Positions 39,663-52,547 of a stretch of 64,000 bases of DNA are shown here, in pieces (within the stretch, counting starts at the first letter, position 1; each line of letters starts with the position of its first letter). The notes under the pieces are model-generated. The model had not been told where the DNA came from, made no database searches, and saw nothing but the letters and a program-made list of their open reading frames with translations. The stretch comes from Chelativorans sp. Marseille-P2723 (lineage in GTDB: Bacteria; Pseudomonadota; Alphaproteobacteria; Rhizobiales; Rhizobiaceae). The stretch covers positions 558,001-622,000 of the forward strand of contig NZ_CADDWI010000008.1 of assembly GCF_902809845.1 (NCBI RefSeq), in the 5' to 3' direction. The translations under genes were made by a program, and so were the position numbers.

Positions 39663-39802
39663 GTCATTTCCGTTGCGGTTTCCATTCTGTCCCCGGGAAT
39701 AGCGTCCCAAAAGGTTACTGTCGATTGCTTTGTGCCTTCTTTTTGATAGTCAACAGGCTGTCACGCGACGGCAGGAACTGAACACAGCATCGGGAGAGAC
39801 GC

Positions 39803-40567
39803 ATGACTCCAGGAATACGCCCCCTTATTGCCGGCAATTGGAAGATGCACGGCATACGTGCCTCGCTCCCGGAACTGGACGCCATTGGAAAGGGATTCGC
39901 TGCTGCCTCCGCTGAGAGGATGGACGGGCTGGTTTGCGTGCCAGCAACGCTCCTTTCGCAAGCCGCCGACCTTCTGCGTAATACCCCCGTCGCGGCGGGC
40001 GGGCAGGATTGTCACTCTGCGGCGCAGGGGGCTCACACAGGTGACATCTCCGCTGAAATGCTTGCCGACTGCGGCGCAACCTGCGTGATCGTCGGGCATT
40101 CGGAGCGCCGCATGGATCACGGCGAGAACGACCCGCAAGTGGCGGAGAAGGCGAAGGCTGCCTGGCGAGCGGGACTGACGGCCATCATTTGCATAGGCGA
40201 GACTCAGGAAGAGCGCGAGGAGGGGGAAACGCTCTCGGTCCTGTCACGGCAGATCCAAGGCTCCGTGCCCGAAGGGGCAACTGCTGCAAATACGGTTGTC
40301 GCCTATGAGCCCGTATGGGCGATTGGAACGGGGCTGACCCCAACCGTTGACGATGTTGCGGAAGCCCATGCCCATATCCGCGGCGAGCTGGAAAAAAGAA
40401 TAGGTAAGGAGGCATCAACCGTGCGCCTGCTTTATGGTGGCTCCGTCAAGCCAGGGAACGCAGGTGAACTGCTTTCGGTCTATAACGTCGATGGAGCACT
40501 AATCGGCGGAGCCAGCCTTAAAGCGGTCGATTTTCTGGCTATCGCAGAAGCGATAAGTCCCCGCTGA
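39803..40567 (+). CDS. tpiA: Triosephosphate isomerase
   Basis: The 254-aa glycolytic enzyme interconverts dihydroxyacetone phosphate and glyceraldehyde 3-phosphate. Active-site residues are visible: Asn/Lys in IAGNWKMHG, His in [10 protein letters not shown], Glu in [13 protein letters not shown], and the phosphate loop [16 protein letters not shown]. The ATG at 39803 follows GGGAGAG. secG begins 130 bp downstream. Confidence 0.97.
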   Translation: MTPGIRPLIAGNWKMHGIRASLPELDAIGKGFAAASAERMDGLVCVPATLLSQAADLLRNTPVAAGGQDCHSAAQGAHTGDISAEMLADCGATCVIVGHSERRMDHGENDPQVAEKAKAAWRAGLTAIICIGETQEEREEGETLSVLSRQIQGSVPEGATAANTVVAYEPVWAIGTGLTPTVDDVAEAHAHIRGELEKRIGKEASTVRLLYGGSVKPGNAGELLSVYNVDGALIGGASLKAVDFLAIAEAISPR

Positions 40568-40696
40568 CCCGGACAGCCAGTTTGCAATCGCAAGGCGCTT
40601 TCCTATCTTGGAAAAAGGCAGGCTTGGAAAAGCGCCCAAAGCCGTGTAATGAGCCGCGGGCGCTCGCCCGTTTGCCTCAGGCGCCGGAAGGAATTC

Positions 40697-41140
40697 ATGG
40701 ACAAAATCGTCATCGTTATTCATCTGCTTGTCGTGGTCGCGCTGGTTGGCCTCATTCTAGTACAGCGCTCGGAAGGTGGCGGCCTGGGAATTGGCGGAGG
40801 TGGCGGTGGTTTTATGTCCGCGCGCGGAGCTTCCAACGCGCTTACGCGGACGACGGCCATTCTCGCGGTGATCTTCTTTGCTACATCACTAGTTCTTTCG
40901 CTGTTAGCCCGGTATCAGCCGCAGCCCACGGACATCTTCGACCGCCTGCCTCAAGCCGAGACGGAGCGTGACGGCGGCGGCGCAGGGATTCTTGATGAGT
41001 TGGGCGGGCCGTTGAGCGCACCTTCACCTGCGCAGGAGGAGCCGGTGGCTCCCACCGGCGAAAGCTCGGTGCCGGCTCCCGCGGAGTCCGGATCTACACC
41101 GGCGGAAGATTCTCAGCCGCAGGTGCCGACAGGCCAATAA
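40697..41140 (+). CDS. secG: Preprotein translocase subunit SecG
   Basis: The 147-aa inner-membrane protein has two membrane segments (IVIVIHLLVVVALVGLILVQ and TAILAVIFFATSLVLSLLA) separated by the characteristic glycine loop GLGIGGGGGGFMSARG. A ~70-residue Pro/Glu/Ser-rich tail follows and is longer than in E. coli SecG, as often in alphaproteobacteria. It is part of the SecYEG export channel. ATG 40697 has AAGGA upstream; ATG 40649 adds 16 residues without family sequence. Confidence 0.94.
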   Translation: MDKIVIVIHLLVVVALVGLILVQRSEGGGLGIGGGGGGFMSARGASNALTRTTAILAVIFFATSLVLSLLARYQPQPTDIFDRLPQAETERDGGGAGILDELGGPLSAPSPAQEEPVAPTGESSVPAPAESGSTPAEDSQPQVPTGQ

Positions 41141-41256
41141 GACGAAGCTGCAAGTTTGGCTTTTCCCAGGTGCCGGGCAAACCATCGCAGCGCCTGTGCG
41201 GGAAAAGAGGTGGTTGCGAGCATTTTGCGCTGGCGGAATCGCTCGCACGGGGTTAA

Positions 41257-42897
<1,641 letters not shown>

Positions 42898-42985
42898 AGC
42901 GGTAGAAGCACGTTTTTAATGGAGAAAGCTTGTAGCGCCGCCGGGCTGCTCGCCAGTCAAGATCCCGGCTTTTGGAGTTTGGATT

Positions 42986-43816
42986 ATGAATCTCAATTCG
43001 CGTGTAAAAGTTGGCAAGACTGTCTTTGCCAATGATGCACCTTTGGCGCTGATCAGCGGGCCCTGTCAACTCGAAAGCCGCGAACATGCCTTCGAGATGG
43101 CCGGGCGCCTCAAGGAAATGGCTGAGGGCTTCGGCATTGGTTTCGTTTACAAGACAAGCTTCGACAAGGCGAATCGAACCTCCCTTTCCGGCAAGCGCGG
43201 CGCTGGTCTCGATGCCGCCATGCCCATCTTTGCAGATCTCAGGCGTGAGCTCGATGTTCCCATCCTGACCGATGTGCATACGGAAGAGCAATGCGCAGTA
43301 GTGGCGGAGTTCGTCGACGTCCTGCAGATTCCCGCTTTTCTATGCCGCCAGACTGACCTTTTGGTCGCTGCTGCCGGCACCGGCAGGCCCGTGAATGTGA
43401 AGAAGGGCCAGTTTCTGGCTCCCTGGGACATGAAGAACGTGGTCGCCAAGATCAGTGCCTCTGGCAATGCCAACGTCCTGGTGACCGAGCGCGGAACGTC
43501 ATTCGGTTACAATACGCTCGTCAACGACATGCGTGCCTTGCCAGTGATGGCCGAGATTGGCACGCCGATTATTTTCGATGCCACCCACTCTGTCCAGCAG
43601 CCTGGCGGGCAGGGGAGTTCATCCGGTGGGGAACGCAGGTTTGTCGAGACACTGGCGCGCGCAGCCGTGGCTGTCGGTGTTGCAGGTGTTTTCATAGAAA
43701 CGCACCAGGACCCAGACCATGCTCCTTCAGACGGACCGAACATGGTTCCGCTCGACAAGATGCCCGCCCTTCTGGAACGTCTCTTGTCATTCGACCGGGT
43801 GGCAAAGGGCATCTGA
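42986..43816 (+). CDS. kdsA: 3-deoxy-8-phosphooctulonate synthase
   Basis: The 276-aa TIM-barrel enzyme condenses phosphoenolpyruvate and arabinose 5-phosphate to Kdo 8-phosphate for the lipopolysaccharide core. Motifs are LISGPCQLESREHAFEMAGR, FVYKTSFDKANRTS, TDVHTEEQ, VLQIPAFLCRQTDLL, VNVKKGQFLAPWDMKNV and IFDATHSVQQPGG. The ATG at 42986 has a usable TTGGAG 9 bp upstream. eno follows after 124 bp. Confidence 0.96.
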   Translation: MNLNSRVKVGKTVFANDAPLALISGPCQLESREHAFEMAGRLKEMAEGFGIGFVYKTSFDKANRTSLSGKRGAGLDAAMPIFADLRRELDVPILTDVHTEEQCAVVAEFVDVLQIPAFLCRQTDLLVAAAGTGRPVNVKKGQFLAPWDMKNVVAKISASGNANVLVTERGTSFGYNTLVNDMRALPVMAEIGTPIIFDATHSVQQPGGQGSSSGGERRFVETLARAAVAVGVAGVFIETHQDPDHAPSDGPNMVPLDKMPALLERLLSFDRVAKGI

Positions 43817-43916
43817 GCATCCGGCCGCTTTTTAAAGTATTCCGCGACGAGAAAGAAAGCTCGCTACATTGTCTTTTTCCCCGTGTGCGATAAGAAAGCG
43901 GAATTTCCTCCACTGA

Positions 43917-45215
<1,299 letters not shown>

Positions 45216-45352
45216 CGGGTGTCACGGCGCCTGAGCTTCTTGCAGTGCCTTCCTGCACAATAAAGGAAGAGGACGGCACTCGATCCTTTCGGGCTCTAAC
45301 TCTCCGTTAAGCAAGATATGTCGTTATGCGGTCAAAGGAAAAGCTTTGCCGC

Positions 45353-45679
45353 ATGTGGACACGTCATCATAAACGCCGCAACACTGGACGCTTGATCACG
45401 CCTGTGATTGCGGCCGTTGTGCTTTCCTATTTCGGCTTCCATGCCTACCAGGGCGATTATGGGCTGAAAGCCAAAGAACGGCTTTCAGAAAAGATTGTGG
45501 TGCTCGAAACGGAGCTTGCCACGCTTGAAAGGACACGCGGCAGGCTTGAGGAGCGGCTCTCCCTCATCAATGACGGCACGCTCGAGCGCGATATGCTGGA
45601 CGAGCAGATTCGGCGCAGCCTTAATCTCGTGCAGGAGAATGAGATACTGATTTTCCGGACTTCCGGCCAGCATAATTAA
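45353..45679 (+). CDS. ftsB: Septum formation initiator (FtsB/DivIC family)
   Basis: The 108-aa bitopic protein has a basic N-terminus (MWTRHHKRRNTGR), one membrane span (LITPVIAAVVLSYFGFHAYQ) and a periplasmic coiled coil (LKAKERLSEKIVVLETELAT, LERTRGRLEERLSLI). This fits FtsB, a member of the FtsQLB cell-division complex. ATG 45353 was chosen by family N-terminus; ATG 45326 adds nine residues. It sits between eno and pdhA as in relatives. Confidence 0.88.
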   Translation: MWTRHHKRRNTGRLITPVIAAVVLSYFGFHAYQGDYGLKAKERLSEKIVVLETELATLERTRGRLEERLSLINDGTLERDMLDEQIRRSLNLVQENEILIFRTSGQHN

Positions 45680-45910
45680 CTCGATTCCGGTTAATTTCGG
45701 AAAAGAACTGCAATTTTAACCCCTTATCCACATGGCTGGCATGCATAAATTGCATGGCGGGCCGCTTCGCCTCGTGCTAGCGTATAGCCGGTAAAAGTAG
45801 ATTTGCAGTAGACGACGGCATGCCGTGGACTAGGTGGTGGCCGTGCGGCACAATGGTATTTGCGCCGTGCCTTTAAGTCTGCCAGCAAACTGTTCCTAGG
45901 GAGTGAGTTT

Positions 45911-46999
45911 ATGGCGACAGCCGCCAAGAAAACTTCAGTGAAATCATCTGCGGGAAAATCTGCGCGAACTCGGGGCGCCTCGGCTAGATCATCGCTCGCC
46001 GCTACCGGCACGCCAGCAGTGCGGACACCTAAACCCGCCGAACTAACCAAGGACGAAGAGCTTCACGCCTTCCGCGAGATGTTGCTCATCCGGCGCTTCG
46101 AGGAGAAGTCGGGGCAACTCTACGGTATGGGGCACATTGGCGGCTTCTGTCATCTCTATATTGGCCAGGAGGCGGTGGTCGTGGGCATGCAGATGTCCAT
46201 GAAAGAAGGCGACCAGGTCATTACCGGCTACCGCGATCACGGACATATGCTGGCTACCGGGATGGACCCGCGCGGAGTGATGGCGGAACTGACGGGCAGG
46301 CGGAGCGGCTATTCCAAGGGGAAGGGCGGCTCCATGCATATGTTTTCCAAGGAAAAGAATTTTTATGGAGGTCACGGCATAGTCGGGGCTCAGGTGCCGC
46401 TCGGCACGGGACTGGCGCTTGCCAACCGCTATCGCGGCAATGACTTCGTCTCGCTCACCTATTTTGGCGATGGCGCGGCCAATCAGGGGCAGGTCTACGA
46501 AAGCTTCAACATGGCTTCGCTATGGCAGCTTCCGATCGTCTACATAATTGAAAACAACCGCTATGCCATGGGCACGGCGATAACGCGTTCCTCCGCCGAG
46601 ACCAATCTGTCTCTTCGCGGCATTTCCTTCAGAATTCCGGGCATTCAGGTTGACGGCATGGATGTGCGCGCCGTGAAGGCAGCCGGTGACTTGGCGCTCG
46701 ACTGGTGCCGCTCAGGCAAGGGGCCGATCATCCTCGAAATGAAGACCTATCGATATCGCGGGCATTCCATGTCGGATCCGGCGAAATACCGGTCCAGGGA
46801 TGAAGTGCAGAAGATGCGAGCGGAGCATGATCCCATCGAGCAGGTGCGCCAGCGGCTTCTGCAGAAGAAGTGGGCCACCGAGGACGAACTTAAGGCCATC
46901 GACAAGGATGTGCGGGAGATTGTCGCCGATGCGGCGGATTTTGCCCAGTCAGATCCTGAGCCGGATGTTTCCGAGCTCTATACAGATGTCCTGCTTTGA
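45911..46999 (+). CDS. pdhA: Pyruvate dehydrogenase E1 alpha subunit
   Basis: The 362-aa subunit binds thiamine diphosphate through [20 protein letters not shown] with [11 protein letters not shown], and carries the phosphorylation-loop region [19 protein letters not shown]. The first ~45 residues are a Lys/Ala/Ser-rich, probably flexible tail. It pairs with PdhB as the heterotetrameric E1 typical of alphaproteobacteria and mitochondria. ATG 45911 follows GGGAGTG. It heads pdhABC, with a 17-bp gap to pdhB. Confidence 0.97.
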   Translation: MATAAKKTSVKSSAGKSARTRGASARSSLAATGTPAVRTPKPAELTKDEELHAFREMLLIRRFEEKSGQLYGMGHIGGFCHLYIGQEAVVVGMQMSMKEGDQVITGYRDHGHMLATGMDPRGVMAELTGRRSGYSKGKGGSMHMFSKEKNFYGGHGIVGAQVPLGTGLALANRYRGNDFVSLTYFGDGAANQGQVYESFNMASLWQLPIVYIIENNRYAMGTAITRSSAETNLSLRGISFRIPGIQVDGMDVRAVKAAGDLALDWCRSGKGPIILEMKTYRYRGHSMSDPAKYRSRDEVQKMRAEHDPIEQVRQRLLQKKWATEDELKAIDKDVREIVADAADFAQSDPEPDVSELYTDVLL

Positions 47000-47016
47000 G
47001 AAGGGGAGCGCGAACC

Positions 47017-48417
47017 ATGCCGACGCAAATCCTGATGCCTGCGCTCTCTCCCACCATGGAGGAAGGAAATCTCGTCAAGTGGTTAAAGAAGGAGGGCGAC
47101 ACGGTGTCGGCCGGCGAGGTGATTGCCGAGATTGAGACTGATAAGGCGACCATGGAGGTCGAGGCGGTCGATGAAGGCATAATCGGCAGGATTCTCGTGG
47201 ACGAGGGCACCGAAGGCGTGCCGGTCAACTCGCCGATAGCACTGCTGCTGGCTGAAGGCGAAAGCTCGGAAGACTTGGAGAAGGCACCCGAGCCACGGCC
47301 CGCTGCAAGCGCGCAGCCTCCTGCAGATGTCCATGCTGAGCAGCGTACCGAAGAGCCTGCCGCACCTGCTGCGGTCCCCAAGGTTCCAGTTCAGCCTTTG
47401 CCGGCAGATCCGGACATTCCGGGGGGCACGGAAATGGTAGAGATGACGGTGCGCGAGGCATTGCGAGATGCCATGGCGGAGGAAATGCGTCGCGATCCGG
47501 ATGTCTTTATCATGGGCGAGGAGGTTGCCGAGTACCAAGGCGCCTACAAGGTCACCCAAGGTTTGTTACAGGAATTTGGCGACAAGCGCGTAATCGATAC
47601 GCCTATCACCGAGCATGGCTTTGCCGGCGTCGGTATCGGTGCGGCCTTTGCGGGGCTGAAGCCGATTGTCGAGTTCATGACGTTCAACTTTGCCATGCAG
47701 GCGATGGATCAGATCGTCAACTCGGCCGCCAAGACGCTCTACATGGCGGGAGGTCAGATGGGCGCACCGATCGTTTTTCGCGGCCCCAATGGCGCAGCCG
47801 CTCGTGTCGCGGCGCAGCATAGCCAGGATTTTGCTGCCTGGTACGGGCACATACCGGGCCTGAAAGTGGTGATGCCCTATACGGCTGCGGATGCGAAGGG
47901 CCTTCTCAAGGCAGCCATTCGCGACCCAAACCCGGTTATTTTCCTGGAGAACGAAATCCTTTATGGTCAGAGCTTCGAGGTGCCGAAGCTGGACGATTTC
48001 GTACTGCCCATCGGCAAAGCGCGTATCCACAGGCAGGGCAGGGATGCCACGATCGTATCCTTCGGAATCGGCATGACCTATGCGGTCAAGGCGGCGGAGG
48101 AACTAGCGGGGATGGGGATCGACGTCGAGATCGTCGACTTGCGTACGATCCGCCCGATGGATCTCGATACGGTCATCGAATCGGTAAAGAAGACCAACCG
48201 GCTGGTAACGGTTGAGGAAGGCTTTCCGCAGTCGTCTGTCGGCGATCACATCGCCTCTCAGGTCATGCAGCGCATCTTCGACTATCTCGATGCGCCGGTG
48301 ATCACGATCACGGGCAAGGATGTACCCATGCCCTACGCTGCCAATCTGGAGAAGCTCGCGCTGCCGAGCGTCGCTGAAGTGGTGGAGGCCGTGAAGGCCG
48401 TCACCTACCGCGCCTGA
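47017..48417 (+). CDS. pdhB: Pyruvate dehydrogenase E1 beta subunit with N-terminal lipoyl domain
   Basis: The 466-aa protein starts with a complete biotinyl/lipoyl domain (residues 1-80; lipoyl Lys43 in [10 protein letters not shown]), a Pro/Ala linker, then the E1-beta fold ([76 protein letters not shown]). A lipoyl domain on E1-beta is a feature of rhizobial and related complexes. ATG 47017 was chosen because the lipoyl domain begins there; ATG 46996 overlaps the pdhA stop. Confidence 0.96.
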   Translation: MPTQILMPALSPTMEEGNLVKWLKKEGDTVSAGEVIAEIETDKATMEVEAVDEGIIGRILVDEGTEGVPVNSPIALLLAEGESSEDLEKAPEPRPAASAQPPADVHAEQRTEEPAAPAAVPKVPVQPLPADPDIPGGTEMVEMTVREALRDAMAEEMRRDPDVFIMGEEVAEYQGAYKVTQGLLQEFGDKRVIDTPITEHGFAGVGIGAAFAGLKPIVEFMTFNFAMQAMDQIVNSAAKTLYMAGGQMGAPIVFRGPNGAAARVAAQHSQDFAAWYGHIPGLKVVMPYTAADAKGLLKAAIRDPNPVIFLENEILYGQSFEVPKLDDFVLPIGKARIHRQGRDATIVSFGIGMTYAVKAAEELAGMGIDVEIVDLRTIRPMDLDTVIESVKKTNRLVTVEEGFPQSSVGDHIASQVMQRIFDYLDAPVITITGKDVPMPYAANLEKLALPSVAEVVEAVKAVTYRA

Positions 48418-48428
48418 GGGAGGGTGTA

Positions 48429-49877
48429 ATGCCGATTCAGATCACCATGCCCGCCCTCTCGCCCACCATGGAGGAGGGCAATCTCGCCAGATGGCTGGTT
48501 AAGGTAGGAGATAGCGTTTCGGCCGGCGACGTGATTGCCGAGATCGAGACTGACAAGGCCACCATGGAAGTGGAGTCGGTCGACGAGGGGACAGTAGCCA
48601 AGATCGTTGTGCCTGAAGGCACCGAAGGCGTGAAGGTCAATGCCGTCATCGCTATTCTCGCCGCCGAAGGCGAGGACATTTCGGAAGCTGCGGCGACCGA
48701 TACTGGAATGTTGGCGCCTGAACGCGAGCAAGGAAAGACGGAAGCGCCTGCTGCTCCAGTTGCTGAGCCTCCTTCCAGAGCGCGGCAAGATGAGGAAGAA
48801 AGCCGCGTGGAGCCGCTCCCGGCCGATCCCGCTCCGGCGCCGGTCTCCCAGACAGAGGACCGGGTCTTCGCCTCTCCGCTTGCCAGGAGGATTGCGCGGG
48901 AAGCCGGCCTTGATCTTTCGGCCATTGCCGGTTCCGGCCCGCATGGGCGGGTTGTGAAGGCGGATGTGGAGAAGGCGCTTGAGGCCGGCACGGCCGCACC
49001 GGCGCCCGCCATTGAGGCGGCGGAGGCTGTGAAGGCGGTTGTGGAGAAGGCGCTTGAGGCCGGCACGGCCGCACCGGCGCCCGCCATTGAGGCGGCGGAG
49101 GCGAAAGCGCAGCCGGCGCTGCAGGCCCTGGCAGATGAGGAGGTACTGCAGCTTTTTGAGGCGGGCACCTACGAGATCGTGCCGCACGATGCCATGCGCC
49201 GCACCATCGCCCGCCGCATGAGCCAGTCCAAGGCCACCGTGCCGCATTTTTACCTCACCGTTGATTGCCGCATCGACGCGCTGCTTGGCCTGCGCAAGCA
49301 GCTCAACGAGGCGGCGCCGCTGACGCAGGGCGAAGCGGGCCAGGAGCCTGCCTACAGGCTGTCCGTCAACGACATGATCATCAAGGCGATGGCGCTTGCG
49401 CTGAAGGCCGTTCCCGACGCCAATGTCTCATGGAGCGAGGGCGGGATGGTCAAGCACCGCCATGCCGATGTGGGCGTGGCCGTTGCCATTCCCGGTGGGC
49501 TGATCACGCCCATCGTGCGGCGGGCGGAGGAGAAGACCCTGTCGGTCATCTCCAACGAGATGAAGGACATGGCCGCGCGGGCCCGTAACAGGCGGCTGAA
49601 GCCGGAAGAGTACCAGGGCGGCACGACGGCGGTGTCCAATTTGGGCATGTATGGCATCAGGGACTTTGCCGCCATCATCAACCCGCCGCATGCGACGATC
49701 CTTGCCGTCGGGGCGGGCGAGCCAAGGCCGGTGGTCGAGGATGGCCATGTCAAGGTGGCGACGGTGATGACGGTGACGCTGTCCACGGACCACCGGGCGG
49801 TGGACGGTGCACTCGGCGCCGAACTGCTCTCCGCCTTCAGGCACCTCATCGAAAACCCCATGGCTATGCTGGTGTAG
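48429..49877 (+). CDS. pdhC: Dihydrolipoamide acetyltransferase (pyruvate dehydrogenase E2)
   Basis: The 482-aa E2 has an N-terminal lipoyl domain nearly identical in plan to that of PdhB (Lys43 in [10 protein letters not shown]) and a Pro/Ala/Glu linker. A peripheral-subunit binding domain follows (ASPLARRIAREAGLDLSAIA, GSGPHGRVVKADVEKAL), then a second linker with a duplicated 25-codon unit, then the catalytic domain ending in STDHRAVDGALGAEL with the active His and Asp. It forms the core of the complex and transfers acetyl groups to CoA. It follows pdhB by 11 bp. Confidence 0.97.
   Translation: MPIQITMPALSPTMEEGNLARWLVKVGDSVSAGDVIAEIETDKATMEVESVDEGTVAKIVVPEGTEGVKVNAVIAILAAEGEDISEAAATDTGMLAPEREQGKTEAPAAPVAEPPSRARQDEEESRVEPLPADPAPAPVSQTEDRVFASPLARRIAREAGLDLSAIAGSGPHGRVVKADVEKALEAGTAAPAPAIEAAEAVKAVVEKALEAGTAAPAPAIEAAEAKAQPALQALADEEVLQLFEAGTYEIVPHDAMRRTIARRMSQSKATVPHFYLTVDCRIDALLGLRKQLNEAAPLTQGEAGQEPAYRLSVNDMIIKAMALALKAVPDANVSWSEGGMVKHRHADVGVAVAIPGGLITPIVRRAEEKTLSVISNEMKDMAARARNRRLKPEEYQGGTTAVSNLGMYGIRDFAAIINPPHATILAVGAGEPRPVVEDGHVKVATVMTVTLSTDHRAVDGALGAELLSAFRHLIENPMAMLV
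48965..49102 (+). repeat. Tandem duplication in the pdhC linker (two perfect 63-bp copies, 75-bp period)
   Basis: Bases 48965-49027 are repeated exactly at 49040-49102, separated by 12 bp, and the period of 75 bp keeps the frame. The repeat encodes VEKALEAGTAAPAPAIEAAE twice, in the flexible linker between the subunit-binding and catalytic domains. Perfect identity suggests a recent duplication by slippage or unequal exchange. Confidence 0.95.
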
Positions 49878-50039
49878 GGGGCTTACCCGGCAGGCAGAAG
49901 GAAAGGTGAGGATGTAACCCTTTTGGTTTTGGCTCGGGCCGACGCGCAGCCTCTGCAGCCAAAGCCGTCTTTGCTCGCGATAAGCCGGACATGCGTTACA
50001 ATACAGTATCGGGTTTATCTGTTTGTGAGGAGGATGATC

Positions 50040-50615
50040 ATGGCCGACCCTGCCGCACGTGGTTCACTGAAGGCTTCGTGGAAATGGCTTGCCTTTATAG
50101 GGGCAATTTCGCTCATTGGCGGCATTATCGCCCTGGCCAATCCTTTTACCGCAACTATCACCGCCGCCCTTCTGGCGGCGTGGACCTTCACGCTGTTCGG
50201 TGTGTTGCAGATCTTCCATGCTTTCAGGCTGCGGGCAAGCCTGCCGCTCTTCCTGTGGACGCTACTTCTGGGGGCGCTGGCGCTGGCGATCGGAATCTCG
50301 CTGCTTGTGCGGCCGCTGGAAGGCATCATTTCGCTGACGGTGCTGGTTGCCATCGTTTTCCTGGTCTCCGGTTTGGTGAAGGTAATGTATGCCTTCAGCC
50401 TGCGGCCCCTTTCCGGCTGGGGTTGGGTGCTTGCATCCGGCCTGTTGTCGCTGGTTCTGGGCATCATGATCCTTGCGGACATTCCCTGGACGGCATCGGC
50501 GGTGCTGGGCATTCTTCTGGCCATAGAACTTCTTTCCAATGGCACCTTTATGCTGCTCGTAGCCTTCGGGCTGCGCGCGGCGAATCACCGGACAAGGCCC
50601 GAACTGCGGGCGTGA
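50040..50615 (+). CDS. HdeD-family membrane protein
   Basis: The 191-aa protein has six hydrophobic segments in three pairs (WLAFIGAISLIGGIIALANP, ALLAAWTFTLFGVLQIFHAF, LFLWTLLLGALALAIGISLL, GIISLTVLVAIVFLVSGLVK, GWVLASGLLSLVLGIMILAD, ASAVLGILLAIELLSNGTFM), the DUF308/HdeD layout. E. coli HdeD has a role in acid resistance at high cell density; the activity is unknown. ATG 50040 has GAGGAGG 6 bases upstream, which decides against earlier in-frame starts. It is inserted between pdhC and lpd. Confidence 0.85.
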   Translation: MADPAARGSLKASWKWLAFIGAISLIGGIIALANPFTATITAALLAAWTFTLFGVLQIFHAFRLRASLPLFLWTLLLGALALAIGISLLVRPLEGIISLTVLVAIVFLVSGLVKVMYAFSLRPLSGWGWVLASGLLSLVLGIMILADIPWTASAVLGILLAIELLSNGTFMLLVAFGLRAANHRTRPELRA

Positions 50616-50638
50616 TTTGAATGAGGAGTATGAGAGCC

Positions 50639-52102
50639 GTGGCTGAAACCTACGACGTCATCATCATCGGCTCCGGGCCGGGGGGCTATGTCACGGCTGT
50701 GCGATCGGCTCAGCTCGGCTTTAAGACCGCAATTGTCGAGCGTGAGCATCTCGGAGGCATCTGCCTCAATTGGGGCTGCATCCCCACCAAAGCGCTGCTC
50801 CGCTCGGCCGAGATCATGGATTACGCCCGGCGTGCCAGCGAATATGGCCTCAAGCTTGATGGCACGGTCTCTGTGGATGCTGCTGCTGTCGTCGACCGCT
50901 CGCGCAAGGTGTCAGCTCGCCTCAACAATGGCGTCGGCTTTCTGATGAAGAAAAACAAGGTCGACGTCATCTGGGGCGAGGCCAAGATCGCCAGGGCCGC
51001 AAAAGGGAGCGAGCCGGGCGAGGTGGTCGTATCCAAGACATCGAGAAAGCCGATGCAGCCGCAGCATCCCGCACCGAAGAATACGCGGGGAGAGGGAACC
51101 TACAAGGCGAGGCACATCATCCTGGCCACAGGCGCGCGGCCGCGCGTGTTGCCGGGAATCGAGCCAGATGGCAAGCTTATCTGGACGTACTTCGAAGCCA
51201 TGGTCCCGTCGGAAATACCCAAGTCGATTCTCGTCATGGGCTCCGGCGCCATCGGCATTGAGTTTGCAAGCTTCTACCGCGCCATGGGCGCCGAGGTGGC
51301 GGTTGTCGAACTCATGCCGCAGATCCTGCCGGTCGAGGACGCGGAAATCGCCAAGATTGCCCACCGCCAGCTTGAGAAACAAGGCATCAAGTTCCACGTC
51401 GAGGCCAAGGTCACGAAAGTCGTGAAGGGCGCGAACGAGGTGACCGCGCACCTGGAGATGAAAGGCGGTAAGCAGGAGAAGCTTACGGCCGAACGCCTCA
51501 TTTCCGCAGTCGGGGTGCAAGGCAACGTCGAGAACCTCGGGCTGGAGGAACTCGGCGTGAACGTTAATCGCGGAGTGGTTGCCGTAGATGGGTACGGGCG
51601 CACCAACGTGCCAGGTATCTATGCCATCGGAGACGTGGCCGGCCCGCCTATGCTTGCGCACAAGGCCGAGCATGAGGGTGTCATTTGCATCGAAAAGATC
51701 GCGGAGGTTCCGGGCGTTGAGCCGCTCGACAAGGGAAAGATTCCCGGCTGTACCTACTGCCACCCGCAGGTCGCCTCGGTCGGCCTCACCGAGGAAAAAG
51801 CCAAAGCTGAAGGACGTGAGATCCGCGTAGGCCGCTTCCCGTTCAGCGCCAATGGCAAGGCGATCGCGCTCGGCGAGGACCAGGGTCTCGTCAAGACCAT
51901 TTTCGACAGCAAGACCGGCGAACTACTTGGCGCGCACATGGTCGGCGCGGAAGTAACCGAACTGATCCAGGGCTTCGTGGTGGCCATGAACCTTGAAACC
52001 ACCGAACAGGAACTTATGCACACCGTCTTTCCACATCCAACGCTTTCGGAGATGATGAAGGAGAGCGTTCTGGACGCCTATGGACGCGCCCTGAACGCTT
52101 GA
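50639..52102 (+). CDS. lpd: Dihydrolipoamide dehydrogenase (E3)
   Basis: The 487-aa flavoprotein re-oxidises dihydrolipoyl groups of the pyruvate dehydrogenase complex with NAD+. It shows the FAD motif YDVIIIGSGPGGYVTAVRSA, the redox disulfide GGICLNWGCIPTKALLRSAE, the NAD motif ILVMGSGAIGIEFASFYRAM and the C-terminal base HTVFPHPTLSEMMKE. A ~20-residue insertion at about residues 133-155 (KPMQPQHPAPKNTRGEGTYK) is seen in rhizobial Lpd. The start is uncertain: GTG 50639 has GAGGAG 10 bases upstream; ATG 50630 and ATG 50621 are in frame. Confidence 0.96.
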   Translation: MAETYDVIIIGSGPGGYVTAVRSAQLGFKTAIVEREHLGGICLNWGCIPTKALLRSAEIMDYARRASEYGLKLDGTVSVDAAAVVDRSRKVSARLNNGVGFLMKKNKVDVIWGEAKIARAAKGSEPGEVVVSKTSRKPMQPQHPAPKNTRGEGTYKARHIILATGARPRVLPGIEPDGKLIWTYFEAMVPSEIPKSILVMGSGAIGIEFASFYRAMGAEVAVVELMPQILPVEDAEIAKIAHRQLEKQGIKFHVEAKVTKVVKGANEVTAHLEMKGGKQEKLTAERLISAVGVQGNVENLGLEELGVNVNRGVVAVDGYGRTNVPGIYAIGDVAGPPMLAHKAEHEGVICIEKIAEVPGVEPLDKGKIPGCTYCHPQVASVGLTEEKAKAEGREIRVGRFPFSANGKAIALGEDQGLVKTIFDSKTGELLGAHMVGAEVTELIQGFVVAMNLETTEQELMHTVFPHPTLSEMMKESVLDAYGRALNA

Positions 52103-52181
52103 CGGAACGGAGCCTGATGGAACAGTTGCCCGTCCGTCGGACTGATACCGTGCTGTCCCGAAACCATATGAGGAGACTTCC

Positions 52182-52436
52182 ATGGAAGGTCTAGGTTGGA
52201 TTTTGACAATTGTCGTTGGCGGTTTGGCGGGGTGGATCGCCGAGAAGATCATGAAGGCCGACCACGGTCTTTTGTTGAATATCGTTCTGGGTATTTTGGG
52301 AGCCGTCGTTCTTAACGCTATTTTGTACGCTATCGTTGGCAGCACGTTTGGCGGCATCATTGGCCAGCTTATTGTCGCCATTATAGGCGCTTGCTTGCTG
52401 ATATGGCTGTTCCGGCTGATTCGCGGGAGAGCGTAA
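52182..52436 (+). CDS. GlsB/YeaQ/YmgE family stress-response membrane protein
   Basis: The 84-aa protein has three hydrophobic glycine-rich segments (WILTIVVGGLAGWIAEKIM, LLLNIVLGILGAVVLNAILY, GGIIGQLIVAIIGACLLIWL), the 'transglycosylase-associated protein' pattern. Members are small inner-membrane proteins raised under stress, with unknown activity. The ATG at 52182 follows GAGGAG. A strong terminator is 17 bp after the stop codon, so the gene ends its transcript. Confidence 0.88.
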   Translation: MEGLGWILTIVVGGLAGWIAEKIMKADHGLLLNIVLGILGAVVLNAILYAIVGSTFGGIIGQLIVAIIGACLLIWLFRLIRGRA

Positions 52437-52453
52437 CGTTTCCCGCAGTTAAC

Positions 52454-52481
52454 CCCGCCTGCCGCACGGCAGGCGGGTTTT
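52454..52481 (+). terminator. Rho-independent terminator after the GlsB-like gene
   Basis: CCCGCCTGCC (52454-52463), a GCAC loop and GGCAGGCGGG (52468-52477) form a 10-bp GC-rich stem followed by TTTT at 52478-52481. It separates the transcript ending in the GlsB-like gene from lipA. Confidence 0.9.
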
Positions 52482-52547
52482 CGCCCGTCGCGCCGAGCGC
52501 CTATATGTGGCTATGCCGGCGGGCTACAAACAAAGCAGTAGAAGTTT

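Noticed and set aside
45675-45700. Possible CtrA site (two TTAA boxes) after ftsB
   Set aside because: The boxes in TTAACTCGATTCCGGTTAA are 11 bases apart, not the 7 required by the CtrA consensus.
45735-45760. ATGCA/TGCAT dyad upstream of pdhA
   Set aside because: Only 5-bp arms and no known regulator motif; likely chance.
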